60,857 nucleotides of DNA from Gemmata massiliana. Its GTDB lineage: Bacteria > Planctomycetota > Planctomycetia > Gemmatales > Gemmataceae. Under the pieces are notes generated by a model, which had not been told where the DNA came from, made no database searches, and saw nothing but the letters and a program-made list of their open reading frames with translations. The stretch spans positions 541,781 through 602,637 of the forward strand of contig HG799463.1 of assembly GCA_000531095.1 (NCBI GenBank), read 5' to 3'. A program made the position numbers and the translations under genes. Positions 37,536 to 45,222 of the stretch are shown piece by piece; position 1 is the first letter of the stretch; each line of letters starts with the position of its first letter.

Positions 37536-37996
37536 CGCGAACCAATACCGACCGGATCGATGACCTCGCGAAAACTGCGGTCGAGACAGCAAGCCGAGTC
37601 GATAACCTGGATCAAAGGGTTGAGAAAGAAACTAATTCGATTTGGGAGAATTTAGCAGAGCAAAAGGCTTCAGCCTCGGCCGCGGCGGTCCGGGCGAATG
37701 AACGCCTCCAACACTTGGAGATGCAGTTAGGGATATTATCCGAGCGCGACGCCGCCCGTGAGAGAGATATCAACCGCTTCCGTGACGAAGATGCGGCGTT
37801 AAGGAAAGAGAACGCGGACCTCCGGCGCGAGTTGGCCGAAGCGCGACAAGAAACGGCCGTTCTCAAGCAACAACTTCAGGACCACGTCGCTCAGTACCAG
37901 GAGTGGGACAAGCGGCGCTGGGGGTTGATCGTTCTGCTGCTCGGTGCGGTACTCTCCCTGGCGTCGGGGTTGATTGTCACGCTGGCGAAGAAGTAG
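37532..37996 (+). CDS. Tail-anchored coiled-coil membrane protein
   Basis: 154 residues. Almost the whole protein is a heptad-rich coiled coil (LEMQLGILSERDAARERDIN, LRKENADLRRELAEARQETA). It ends in one hydrophobic helix, WGLIVLLLGAVLSLASGLIV, and a short TLAKK tail, a C-terminal membrane anchor. It could act as a scaffold holding partners at the inner membrane, where the next gene's kinase also resides. It is coupled to the upstream gene by a four-base overlap, and its stop lies 5 bp before the kinase start. Confidence 0.75.
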   Translation: MTRTNTDRIDDLAKTAVETASRVDNLDQRVEKETNSIWENLAEQKASASAAAVRANERLQHLEMQLGILSERDAARERDINRFRDEDAALRKENADLRRELAEARQETAVLKQQLQDHVAQYQEWDKRRWGLIVLLLGAVLSLASGLIVTLAKK

Positions 37997-38001
37997 TGCC
38001 C

Positions 38002-40392
38002 ATGAGCGATCCGGATTCGGCCGAACAGACGCAGCCCGGGCTGCACCCCACGGGCGACACCGTGTCGCCGGGTGCCCGCCAGTACAAGTTCATTGAACCG
38101 CGCCAAGTTGCGGGCGAACTCGGGCGGTTCGGCAACTACCGCGTCATTCGTCTACTCGGTTCCGGCGGAATGGGCCTCGTGTTCGAGGCCGAAGAGGTCG
38201 CCCTCGGGCGCCCGGTTGCCCTCAAAGTGCTCAAGCCGGAACTCGCAGCCGACCCGGAGAGCCGCGAGCGCTTTCTGCGTGAAGCGCGGGCCGCGGCCGA
38301 AATCCCGTCGGACCACGTCGTCACGGTGCTGAGTGTCGGGGAAGCCGGCGGCCTCCCGTTTCTGGCGATGCCACTACTGTTTGGCGAAACGCTCCAGTCT
38401 CGTATCGAGCGCCCGACGCTGGTCGATCTCCGGACCGCACTCATCATCGCACGCGACACGGCCGCGGGGCTGATGGCGGCCCACGTTCGAGGGTTGATTC
38501 ACCGCGACATCAAACCCGCGAACATTTGGATCGAAACCAGTGGGCCAGGTGGGACATTTAAACGCGCCCGCATCTTCGATTTCGGCCTCGCGCGGCGCCT
38601 GCACCACGAAACCAGCCTGACGAGTACGGGGTTCATTGTCGGGACGCCGAACTACATGTCCCCGGAACAGGCCGCGGGCCACGAGGTCGATTCGCGCGCG
38701 GACCTGTTCTCGCTCGGGTGCGTGATGTACGTCATGCTGACCGGCGAACTGCCGTTTCGGGGGAAGTCCGCGCTGGCCGTAATGTCCGCGCTGGCGAGCA
38801 AGGCTCCCGACCCGATCGTCGCGAAGAACCCGACCGTACCGCCCGCGGTCGATGAACTCGTGCTGCGATTACTGGAAAAGAAGCCCGAGGACCGCGTTCA
38901 GTCCGCTGCGGAAGTCGTGGCGGAACTCGATGACGCGATCGCGACCCTGTCCGGATCGGCTCCGCCGCCGCTGCTTTCACCCGCGAAAACTCGGCCCATC
39001 GGTGCCGATACACTGGCGCCGGGCAAAAGCGACACACTGCTCGGCGCACCGGTTGCCTACGAACCGCACACCGATCGCGTTCACCGCCGGCGCGCGATTT
39101 TCGTGTGCTCGGGTTTGGCCGTTATCGTTGCTCTGTCTGCGTTTATCGGCTGGCGGGCGATGCAGAATCAGCCGGTTCAGGCGGCTCCGGTCGAACCGAT
39201 TGTTGTGGGCGTGCTTCACTCTCAGAGCGGCACGATGGCCGTGAGTGAGAACCCGGTCATCGACGCGACACTGCTCGCGATCGAAGAGATCAACGCCGCG
39301 GGCGGGGTATTAGGGCGCCCGCTGAAACCGGTTGTTGTGGACGGAAAGTCCGACCCGGACGAATTCGCGCGTCAGGCCGAGAGGTTGCTGACCGAAGAGC
39401 GCGCGGCGGTTATCTTCGGGTGTTGGACGAGCGCGTCTCGTAAGGCCGTGCGCCCCGTATTCGAGCGCAACGCCGGGTTGCTCTTCTATCCCGTGCAGTA
39501 CGAAGGGTTAGAGGAATCGCCGCGCATCGTATATTTAGGGCCGGCACCGAACCAGCAACTCATTCCGGCTGTCGATTTTGTGATCGACACGCTCAAGAAG
39601 AAACGTATCGCGCTCGTCGGCTCGGACTACGTGTTCCCTCGCACGGCGCACGCGATCATCCGCGACCGCGTCGCGGAGCGCAAAGCGGCCGGTGCCGATA
39701 TTGAAGTGGTAGCCGAGGCGTTCGTTCCACTCGGCTCGCCGCTTGTCGTTAATGCGATTGCGCGCGTTCGGAACGCGAACGCCGATGTCGTTATCAACAC
39801 GATCAACGGCACCACAAATGCAGCTTTCTTCCGCGAACTGCGTGATCCGAAACAAGGCGTGCCGAACATTACCTCACTCTCGGTCAGCATCACCGAAAAC
39901 GAGGTCCGCGGACTGGACCCGCGTGCCATGACCGACGACTACTTGGTCGCGAGTTACTTCCAGACGGTGGACCGCCCCGAGAGCCGTGCCTTTGTGCAAA
40001 GGATTCGTGCGAAGTACGGCAGCGATCGGTCCGCGAGCGACATGATGGCGGCGGCTTATTCGGGCGTCTATTTGTGGGCGAAAGCCGCTACCGCGGCTCG
40101 TGGTGTTGATCCGTCGGCGGTGGCGAACGCGGTTCGCGGGCTGGAAATCGACGGTCCCGGCGCGCGGATCAAGATCGACCCGGAAAACCTTCACGCTTGG
40201 CTGCCCGTTCGTGTGGCGAAAGTGCGGCCGAGTGGGGAAGTTGCGCTCGTGCCGGGTGCAGGATCGGAAACACCCGTGCGCCCGAGGCCGTTCCCACCGA
40301 CGCGCTCCCGGGACGAGTGGAGCCAGTTCCTCCGCAAACTCGAAATGGATTGGGGCGGTAAGTGGCAGGCGCCGGAGCGGGGCAACCGCTGA
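38002..40392 (+). CDS. Transmembrane Ser/Thr kinase fused to a UrtA-like urea/amide-binding domain
   Basis: 796 residues from ATG 38002. Kinase domain at about residues 45-310: glycine loop LGSGGMGLVFEA (53-63), Lys75 in VALKVLK, HRDIKPAN with Asp169, DFG 193-195, GTPNYMSPEQ. A Pro-rich juxtamembrane part is followed by one transmembrane helix (AIFVCSGLAVIVALSAFIGW, ~365-386). Then comes an outer type-I periplasmic binding domain (~400-775) with the UrtA/AmiC-family blocks VVGVLHSQSGTMAVSENPVI, IFGCWTSASRKAVRPVFE, LLFYPVQYEGLEESP and YLGPAPNQQ. Residues needed for kinase activity are intact. I infer a receptor kinase sensing urea or a short-chain amide; the ligand is not proven. It follows the tail-anchored coiled-coil gene closely and precedes spoVR by 96 bp. 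Confidence 0.92.
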   Translation: MSDPDSAEQTQPGLHPTGDTVSPGARQYKFIEPRQVAGELGRFGNYRVIRLLGSGGMGLVFEAEEVALGRPVALKVLKPELAADPESRERFLREARAAAEIPSDHVVTVLSVGEAGGLPFLAMPLLFGETLQSRIERPTLVDLRTALIIARDTAAGLMAAHVRGLIHRDIKPANIWIETSGPGGTFKRARIFDFGLARRLHHETSLTSTGFIVGTPNYMSPEQAAGHEVDSRADLFSLGCVMYVMLTGELPFRGKSALAVMSALASKAPDPIVAKNPTVPPAVDELVLRLLEKKPEDRVQSAAEVVAELDDAIATLSGSAPPPLLSPAKTRPIGADTLAPGKSDTLLGAPVAYEPHTDRVHRRRAIFVCSGLAVIVALSAFIGWRAMQNQPVQAAPVEPIVVGVLHSQSGTMAVSENPVIDATLLAIEEINAAGGVLGRPLKPVVVDGKSDPDEFARQAERLLTEERAAVIFGCWTSASRKAVRPVFERNAGLLFYPVQYEGLEESPRIVYLGPAPNQQLIPAVDFVIDTLKKKRIALVGSDYVFPRTAHAIIRDRVAERKAAGADIEVVAEAFVPLGSPLVVNAIARVRNANADVVINTINGTTNAAFFRELRDPKQGVPNITSLSVSITENEVRGLDPRAMTDDYLVASYFQTVDRPESRAFVQRIRAKYGSDRSASDMMAAAYSGVYLWAKAATAARGVDPSAVANAVRGLEIDGPGARIKIDPENLHAWLPVRVAKVRPSGEVALVPGAGSETPVRPRPFPPTRSRDEWSQFLRKLEMDWGGKWQAPERGNR

Positions 40393-40488
40393 GACAGAGC
40401 GGCTCATTCTTGCGAGAAGCCCGGCTCCCTTCATTCAGAAGGCCACGCGGTTCGTGTATGATGGAGTAACAGCTCGAAGGAGTCGCAG

Positions 40489-42057
40489 ATGAACCTGGGC
40501 TTTTACAACACCAACTTACCCCCCCACCTCCGAGTCCTGAAGGACGAGATCGAGGGCTACGCGCGCGACTACGGCCTCGACTTCTACGAAACCATCTTCG
40601 AGGTCGTGGACGCCGACGACCTGAACGAGATCGCGGCCTACGGCGGGTTCCCGACGCGCTACCCGCACTGGTCCTTCGGGATGCAGTACGAGGAACTCAA
40701 GAAGGGCTACGAGTACGGCCTCTCGAAGATCTACGAGATGGTCATCAATAATGACCCGTGCTACGCCTACCTGATGCGGTGCAACCACACCGTCGATCAG
40801 AAATTGGTGATGGCCCACGTGTACGGGCACTGCGACTTCTTCAAGAACAATGCGTACTTCGGGCACACGACGCGGAAGATGATGGACGAGATCGCGAACC
40901 ACGCGGCCCGCATCCGGCACTACGTCGAGCGGTTCGGCGAGGACGAGGTCGAGGCGTTCATGGACCGGTGCATGTCCATCGACGACCTGATCGACATCCA
41001 CTCGGTCGCGATCAAGCGCCGCGACGACCACTCCAAGTACGACTTCAGCCCCCAAGCCACGGGCGACGACCCCGCCGAGGAGAACGCCGCGCCGCGGTTC
41101 AAGGCGAAGTCGTACATGGCCGACTACATCAACCCGCGCGGCGCACTTAAGGCCGAAGACGAGGAGAGCAAGCGGGCGAACTCCGCGCGCGCGGCCCGGT
41201 TCCCCGAGCACCCGGAAAAGGACGTCCTGCTGTTCCTCATCGAGAACGCTCCGATGAAGAACTGGCAGCGCGACATGCTCAGTATTATCCGGGACGAGGC
41301 TTATTACTTTTATCCTCAAGCTCAAACGAAGATACTGAATGAAGGTTGGGCGAGCTTCTGGCACAGCACCATCATGACGCAGAAGGTGCTGGACCCGTCG
41401 GAGGTGATCGACTACGCGGACCACCACTCGGGCACGATGGCGACCAGCTCGCGCCGGCTCAACCCGTACAAGGTCGGCATCGAACTGCTGCGCGACGTCG
41501 AGCGCCGGTGGAACATGGGGCAGTTCGGAACCGAGTGGGAAAACTGCACGGACATGGAAGAAAAGCGGCGCTGGAACAAGAAACTCGGGCTGGGGCGGCA
41601 GAAAATCTTCGAGGTCCGCAAGATCCACAGCGATATTACCTTTATCGACACGTTCCTGACGCCCGAGTTCTGCAAGGAATACAACCTGTTCTCGTTCAAC
41701 TACCAGGAGCCGACGCAGAACTACGTGATCGAGAGCCGGGAGTTCCAGAAGGTCAAGCAGCGCCTGCTCTTCAGTCTCACGAACTTCGGAAAACCGTGGA
41801 TCTACGTGCTCGACGGCAACCACCGCAACCGCGGTGAACTGCTGTTGCGACACGAGCATCATGGGGTAGATTTGAAAGTAGACGAGGCGCGCGACGTGCT
41901 GACCAATCTTCAGTACATCTGGTCGCGGCCCGTTCACCTGGAAACGATCAGCGACGGGCAACCCACCGTGCTGAGCTTCGACGGCACCGAACACACCCAA
42001 CAAATTACCGGAGGGACCGATGACGCTAACCGAAAGTCTGCTCCCAAAGCTAAGTGA
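40489..42057 (+). CDS. SpoVR family protein (YcgB-like)
   Basis: 522 residues from ATG 40489. Full-length SpoVR: N-terminal EIEGYARDYGLDFYETIFEV, YGGFPTRYPHWSFGMQYEEL, the highly conserved His-rich run MAHVYGHCDFFKNN, RDEAYYFYPQAQTKILNEGW and ASFWHSTIMTQKVL. Conserved His and Glu residues suggest a metal site. The name comes from a Bacillus spore cortex gene, but homologues are widespread in non-sporulating bacteria and co-occur with PrkA and DUF444, as here. The molecular role is not settled. Confidence 0.94.
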   Translation: MNLGFYNTNLPPHLRVLKDEIEGYARDYGLDFYETIFEVVDADDLNEIAAYGGFPTRYPHWSFGMQYEELKKGYEYGLSKIYEMVINNDPCYAYLMRCNHTVDQKLVMAHVYGHCDFFKNNAYFGHTTRKMMDEIANHAARIRHYVERFGEDEVEAFMDRCMSIDDLIDIHSVAIKRRDDHSKYDFSPQATGDDPAEENAAPRFKAKSYMADYINPRGALKAEDEESKRANSARAARFPEHPEKDVLLFLIENAPMKNWQRDMLSIIRDEAYYFYPQAQTKILNEGWASFWHSTIMTQKVLDPSEVIDYADHHSGTMATSSRRLNPYKVGIELLRDVERRWNMGQFGTEWENCTDMEEKRRWNKKLGLGRQKIFEVRKIHSDITFIDTFLTPEFCKEYNLFSFNYQEPTQNYVIESREFQKVKQRLLFSLTNFGKPWIYVLDGNHRNRGELLLRHEHHGVDLKVDEARDVLTNLQYIWSRPVHLETISDGQPTVLSFDGTEHTQQITGGTDDANRKSAPKAK

Positions 42058-42496
42058 GTGGCACCCGGCCGGCGACGGGCGCCACTCGTGGGGCGGGTCG
42101 TTCCCGACCGCGGGGTGGACCGTCCAACTCACCGCCGACAAGACCGATTCGCTTTCGTGCCTGGTGTGGGAACTGGCCCTCGCGCGCACGAGTGAGGCGC
42201 CCGCTGGCTTCACGCTTCGTGCGTGGGCCGAGGGCGTCGCCCAGCGCGCGGCCGGGTTGTTGGAACCGCTCAAGTTGATCGAAGTGGACGAGGCCCGCGG
42301 GGAAGCGCTCCTCCGGAGCGCGGCGCCCGCAAAGAAGGGCGAGCGCATTGCGTACTACGAGGTCCGGTTGCACGCGCTGGACCGGGCCGACATTCGGCGC
42401 TTTAGTGCGTCGCGGACCGAGAGCAGTCGCGAGCAGATCGCGTTCGCCCTCACGCACGAGGTGGTCGCGAAATTGGCCGGCGATATTGCCGGGTGA
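42020..42496 (+). CDS. Hypothetical protein, last gene of the PrkA/SpoVR cluster
   Basis: 158 residues from ATG 42020, inside the last 38 bases of spoVR, preceded by GGAGG. Helical and beta mix (GWTVQLTADKTDSLSCLVWE; AYYEVRLHALDRADIRRFSA; a C-terminal helix IAFALTHEVVAKLAGDIAG). I do not recognise a family, though the second part looks like a compact ligand-binding or chaperone-like domain. The overlap shows translational coupling to spoVR, so a role in the same module is likely. A clear terminator follows 43 bp after its stop. Confidence 0.75.
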   Translation: MTLTESLLPKLSEWHPAGDGRHSWGGSFPTAGWTVQLTADKTDSLSCLVWELALARTSEAPAGFTLRAWAEGVAQRAAGLLEPLKLIEVDEARGEALLRSAAPAKKGERIAYYEVRLHALDRADIRRFSASRTESSREQIAFALTHEVVAKLAGDIAG

Positions 42497-42538
42497 GTTC
42501 GCTCCGTAAGGATCGGGGAAATCGTTTCACAAACGTCT

Positions 42539-42580
42539 GTAGCCGCGATCCGAGGGACGCTTGTCCCGGGTCGCGGCTAC
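42539..42580 (+). terminator. Rho-independent terminator closing the PrkA/SpoVR cluster
   Basis: GTAGCCGCGATCCG (from 42539) pairs with the arm ending CGGGTCGCGGCTAC at 42580, followed by GGTTTTTGTG. Stem of about 12 bp with an inner GGGAC/GTCCC stem and a T-rich end. Ends the plus-strand operon. Confidence 0.8.
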
Positions 42581-42890
42581 GGTTTTTGTGTTCGTTTGCT
42601 TTCCGCACCGAGTGCCGGGTTACTCCGTTGTCTTCGTCGGCGCGTGGGTTGTCGCTGTGGCGCCCATCAGTATCGGCGGCGACGCCCTTTTTCGCTTCGA
42701 GTCACTCGATTTACTTTTGCGGCACGGGGGATTCGACCGCGGGCGGTGCTCGCTTCGCGCGCCCACGGGAGGCGCGTTCGGTGGGTGCGGTTCGCGCTGG
42801 CGGCTCTGGCCCCCGTAGTCGCGTGTGGGGCCGGTCCGTATCACCACCCCACGCCTCGAGCAGACGTGCGCTCGTTTGGAGGGAATACCG

Positions 42891-44213
42891 TTGCCGTCCG
42901 CCCGCATTCATCCCGCTGCCGCGTTTGTCCTCCTCGTAGGTGCCATTTTTGTCTTGTACTTGCCCCAGGATCGCATGGGCGACGACGTGGTGCGGTTCCA
43001 AGACATGAACCGGATTCTGACCGGTCACAAGACCGAGGAAAAGTTCTCGATGGTGGGGCCACTGTTGGCGACCCCACTGTATTACTTGGGCCGGGCGCTG
43101 GGCGAACTGGAACGGTGGGTGTGGCACTTTAACCGCGTCGTCTTGCTGACCGCGTGCGTCGGGTTCTGGTGGCTGTTTCGGCCGATACTATCTGTTGTCG
43201 AGCGCGCGCGGTTTACTGTCGCTCTGTCGATGGTCTCGATGATCCCGCACCACCTTATGTTTTTCGGCGGTGAAACTTTCACCTGCGTGGTGGTGTCCTT
43301 CGGGATGGCCGCGTTCATGATCCGGGGGGCGTGGTGGGGCGTGCCGCTCATGGTCGCCGGTGCGGTCAACTTGCCCGGGACGATGGGCGGGCTGGCGTGC
43401 GCGGCGCTGGTGCTGGTGGCCCGCACCCGGCGCCTGCGGTACCTGGCCCTGCCACCGATCGCCTTCGGTCTGTGGCTCCTGGAGAACTACCTCCGCCGCG
43501 GCGACTTGTGGTTCACCGGGTACGACGGGGACCACGGGGTGCCGACGGTGCTGCCGTACTCCGGCAAGTGGGAGTTCAGCTACCCGCTGTTTTTCGGGCT
43601 GCTCTCGGTACTGTTTTCGTTCGGTAAGGGGCTCATCTTCTTCGTGCCCGCGCTGTTCCTGCCGCTGCCCGCGGACCCCGACCGGCCCGCGGGCGACGAG
43701 GACCGGCTCCGGTGGGTGTACCGCGGGTGGATGGGGTTCATGGTCGGCGTCGTGCTCATGTACTCCAAGTGGTGGTGCTGGGCCGGCGGGTGGTTCTGGG
43801 GGCCGCGCTTCTTCCTGTTCGGGTGCTTCGTTGCGGCCCTGGTTCTCGCCCGGCGCACCGCCGGGGCCGGGCGCGCGAGCACGGGGGCCAACCTGCTGAC
43901 GCTCCTCGCGCTCGTGCTCTCGGGGTGGGTCGCGTTGTGCGGGCTGGTGTACCAGCAGTCCGGGTTGATCCGGTACGTTCCGGACGGGTACGCACTGGAG
44001 TTCGTTGTTTGGTACGTCCCCGAGTGCTCGGCCCTTTGGTGGCCGTTCGTGACGCCGGTACCGTTCCAAACGCAGGACTGGGTGTGGCTCGCGGTCATTG
44101 TGACCGGGCTGGGTTACTTGGCCGGGCCGGTGCTGGCCGCGCTCACCCGGCAGTTGCCAGAATACGTGAGTGCCGGGTGGCGCGCCGTGCGCACCGGCCC
44201 GGTCCGAATCTGA
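42891..44213 (+). CDS. Polytopic membrane protein, glycosyltransferase-39-like topology
   Basis: I chose TTG 42891, with GGAGGG seven bases before it, giving 440 residues; a longer reading from 42825 lacks a ribosome site. About ten hydrophobic helices, the first at IHPAAAFVLLVGAIFVLYLP. A charged loop after it (RMGDDVVRFQDMNRILTGHK) occupies the place of the catalytic loop seen in GT-C/ArnT-like membrane glycosyltransferases. I cannot confirm the catalytic acids. Likely an inner-membrane protein handling lipid-linked sugars; the assignment is by topology only. Next gene is 43 bp away on the same strand. Confidence 0.6.
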   Translation: MPSARIHPAAAFVLLVGAIFVLYLPQDRMGDDVVRFQDMNRILTGHKTEEKFSMVGPLLATPLYYLGRALGELERWVWHFNRVVLLTACVGFWWLFRPILSVVERARFTVALSMVSMIPHHLMFFGGETFTCVVVSFGMAAFMIRGAWWGVPLMVAGAVNLPGTMGGLACAALVLVARTRRLRYLALPPIAFGLWLLENYLRRGDLWFTGYDGDHGVPTVLPYSGKWEFSYPLFFGLLSVLFSFGKGLIFFVPALFLPLPADPDRPAGDEDRLRWVYRGWMGFMVGVVLMYSKWWCWAGGWFWGPRFFLFGCFVAALVLARRTAGAGRASTGANLLTLLALVLSGWVALCGLVYQQSGLIRYVPDGYALEFVVWYVPECSALWWPFVTPVPFQTQDWVWLAVIVTGLGYLAGPVLAALTRQLPEYVSAGWRAVRTGPVRI

Positions 44214-44256
44214 CCGGCACGGACCCGTCTCGCCCGAATCCTAGTGGGGAACCCAG

Positions 44257-45045
44257 ATGAGCACGACCCGATTCATCGCGGCAGCCGCCGCCGTTCTCGC
44301 GTTGAGCGGCGCGGCCCGGGCCGCGGTCGTTACGAAAGTGGTCGACTACGAGTTCGACGGCGTGAAACTGAAGGGCTTTTTGGCCTACGACGACGCGGTA
44401 AAGGAGAAGCGCCCCGGCGTACTCGTCGTTCACGAGTGGTGGGGCCTGAACGACTACGCGAAGGACCGGTGCAAGAAGCTCGCGGAACTCGGGTACGTCG
44501 CGTTCGCGGTGGACATGTACGGCGACGGCAAAACGACCGAACACCCGGACGATGCCCGGAAGATGACCGGGCTGGTCCGCGAGAACGTGCAAGTGTGGCG
44601 CGGGCGCGCGGAGGCCGGGTTGAAGCAGCTCAAGGCGCAGCCCAACGTGGACGGCGACAAGATCGCGGCCATTGGCTACTGCTTCGGCGGGAGCACGTGC
44701 CTCCAGCTCGCGTACACCGGGGCCGATCTAAAGGCGGTTGCCACGTTCCACGCGGCGCTGCCCAAGCCGACCGGCGATGATGCGAAGGCGATCAAGGCGA
44801 AGGTGCTGGTTTGCCACGGCGCGGCCGACACGTTCATTTCGGAGGACTCGATCAAGGCGTTCCGCGGCGCGCTCGACGGCGCCGGGACCAAGTACGACTT
44901 CGTCGCGTACAAGGACGTGGTTCACAGTTTCACCGTGCCCGGCGCGGACGCGGTGAACATCAAGGGCATGAAGTACGATAAGGCCGCCGACGAGGATTCG
45001 TGGAAGAAGATGCTCGCGCTGTTCAAGGATACGCTCGGGCGCTAA
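44257..45045 (+). CDS. Secreted dienelactone hydrolase family protein
   Basis: 262 residues with a signal peptide (MSTTRFIAAAAAVLALSGAA, RA). Alpha/beta hydrolase with the DLH catalytic triad: Cys142 in GYCFGGS, Asp191 in HGAADTF, His223 in VVHSFTV. PGVLVVHEWWGLNDYAKDRC is the typical oxyanion-side block. Cytoplasmic relatives open dienelactones in chloroaromatic breakdown; this exported one more likely cleaves esters or lactones of unknown origin. A strong terminator follows. Planctomycete genomes often carry several such copies. Confidence 0.9.
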   Translation: MSTTRFIAAAAAVLALSGAARAAVVTKVVDYEFDGVKLKGFLAYDDAVKEKRPGVLVVHEWWGLNDYAKDRCKKLAELGYVAFAVDMYGDGKTTEHPDDARKMTGLVRENVQVWRGRAEAGLKQLKAQPNVDGDKIAAIGYCFGGSTCLQLAYTGADLKAVATFHAALPKPTGDDAKAIKAKVLVCHGAADTFISEDSIKAFRGALDGAGTKYDFVAYKDVVHSFTVPGADAVNIKGMKYDKAADEDSWKKMLALFKDTLGR

Positions 45046-45058
45046 AGCGATCGTTTGC

Positions 45059-45098
45059 CCGGTGCCGCGATATCACTGAGTCGCGGCACCGGGTTTTC
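45059..45098 (+). terminator. Rho-independent terminator after the dienelactone hydrolase gene
   Basis: CCCGGTGCCGCGA (45059-45071) pairs perfectly with TCGCGGCACCGGG (45082-45094), followed by TTTTC. Located 13 bp after the stop codon. Confidence 0.85.
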
Positions 45099-45222
45099 GG
45101 ATTGTGCCGGGCCTATTTTTCGCACATTTCTTGCTTTCGCACTTTCGACTTTCGACTTAATTTAGTATTGGCCGATGGAGTCGAATGCGCACGGTTGCGC
45201 CCGCTCGCGCAGGAGGCACCGC

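Noticed and set aside
40489..42057. Evidence for sporulation from SpoVR and SPL names
   Set aside because: Both families are widespread in bacteria that do not sporulate; no other sporulation gene is present.
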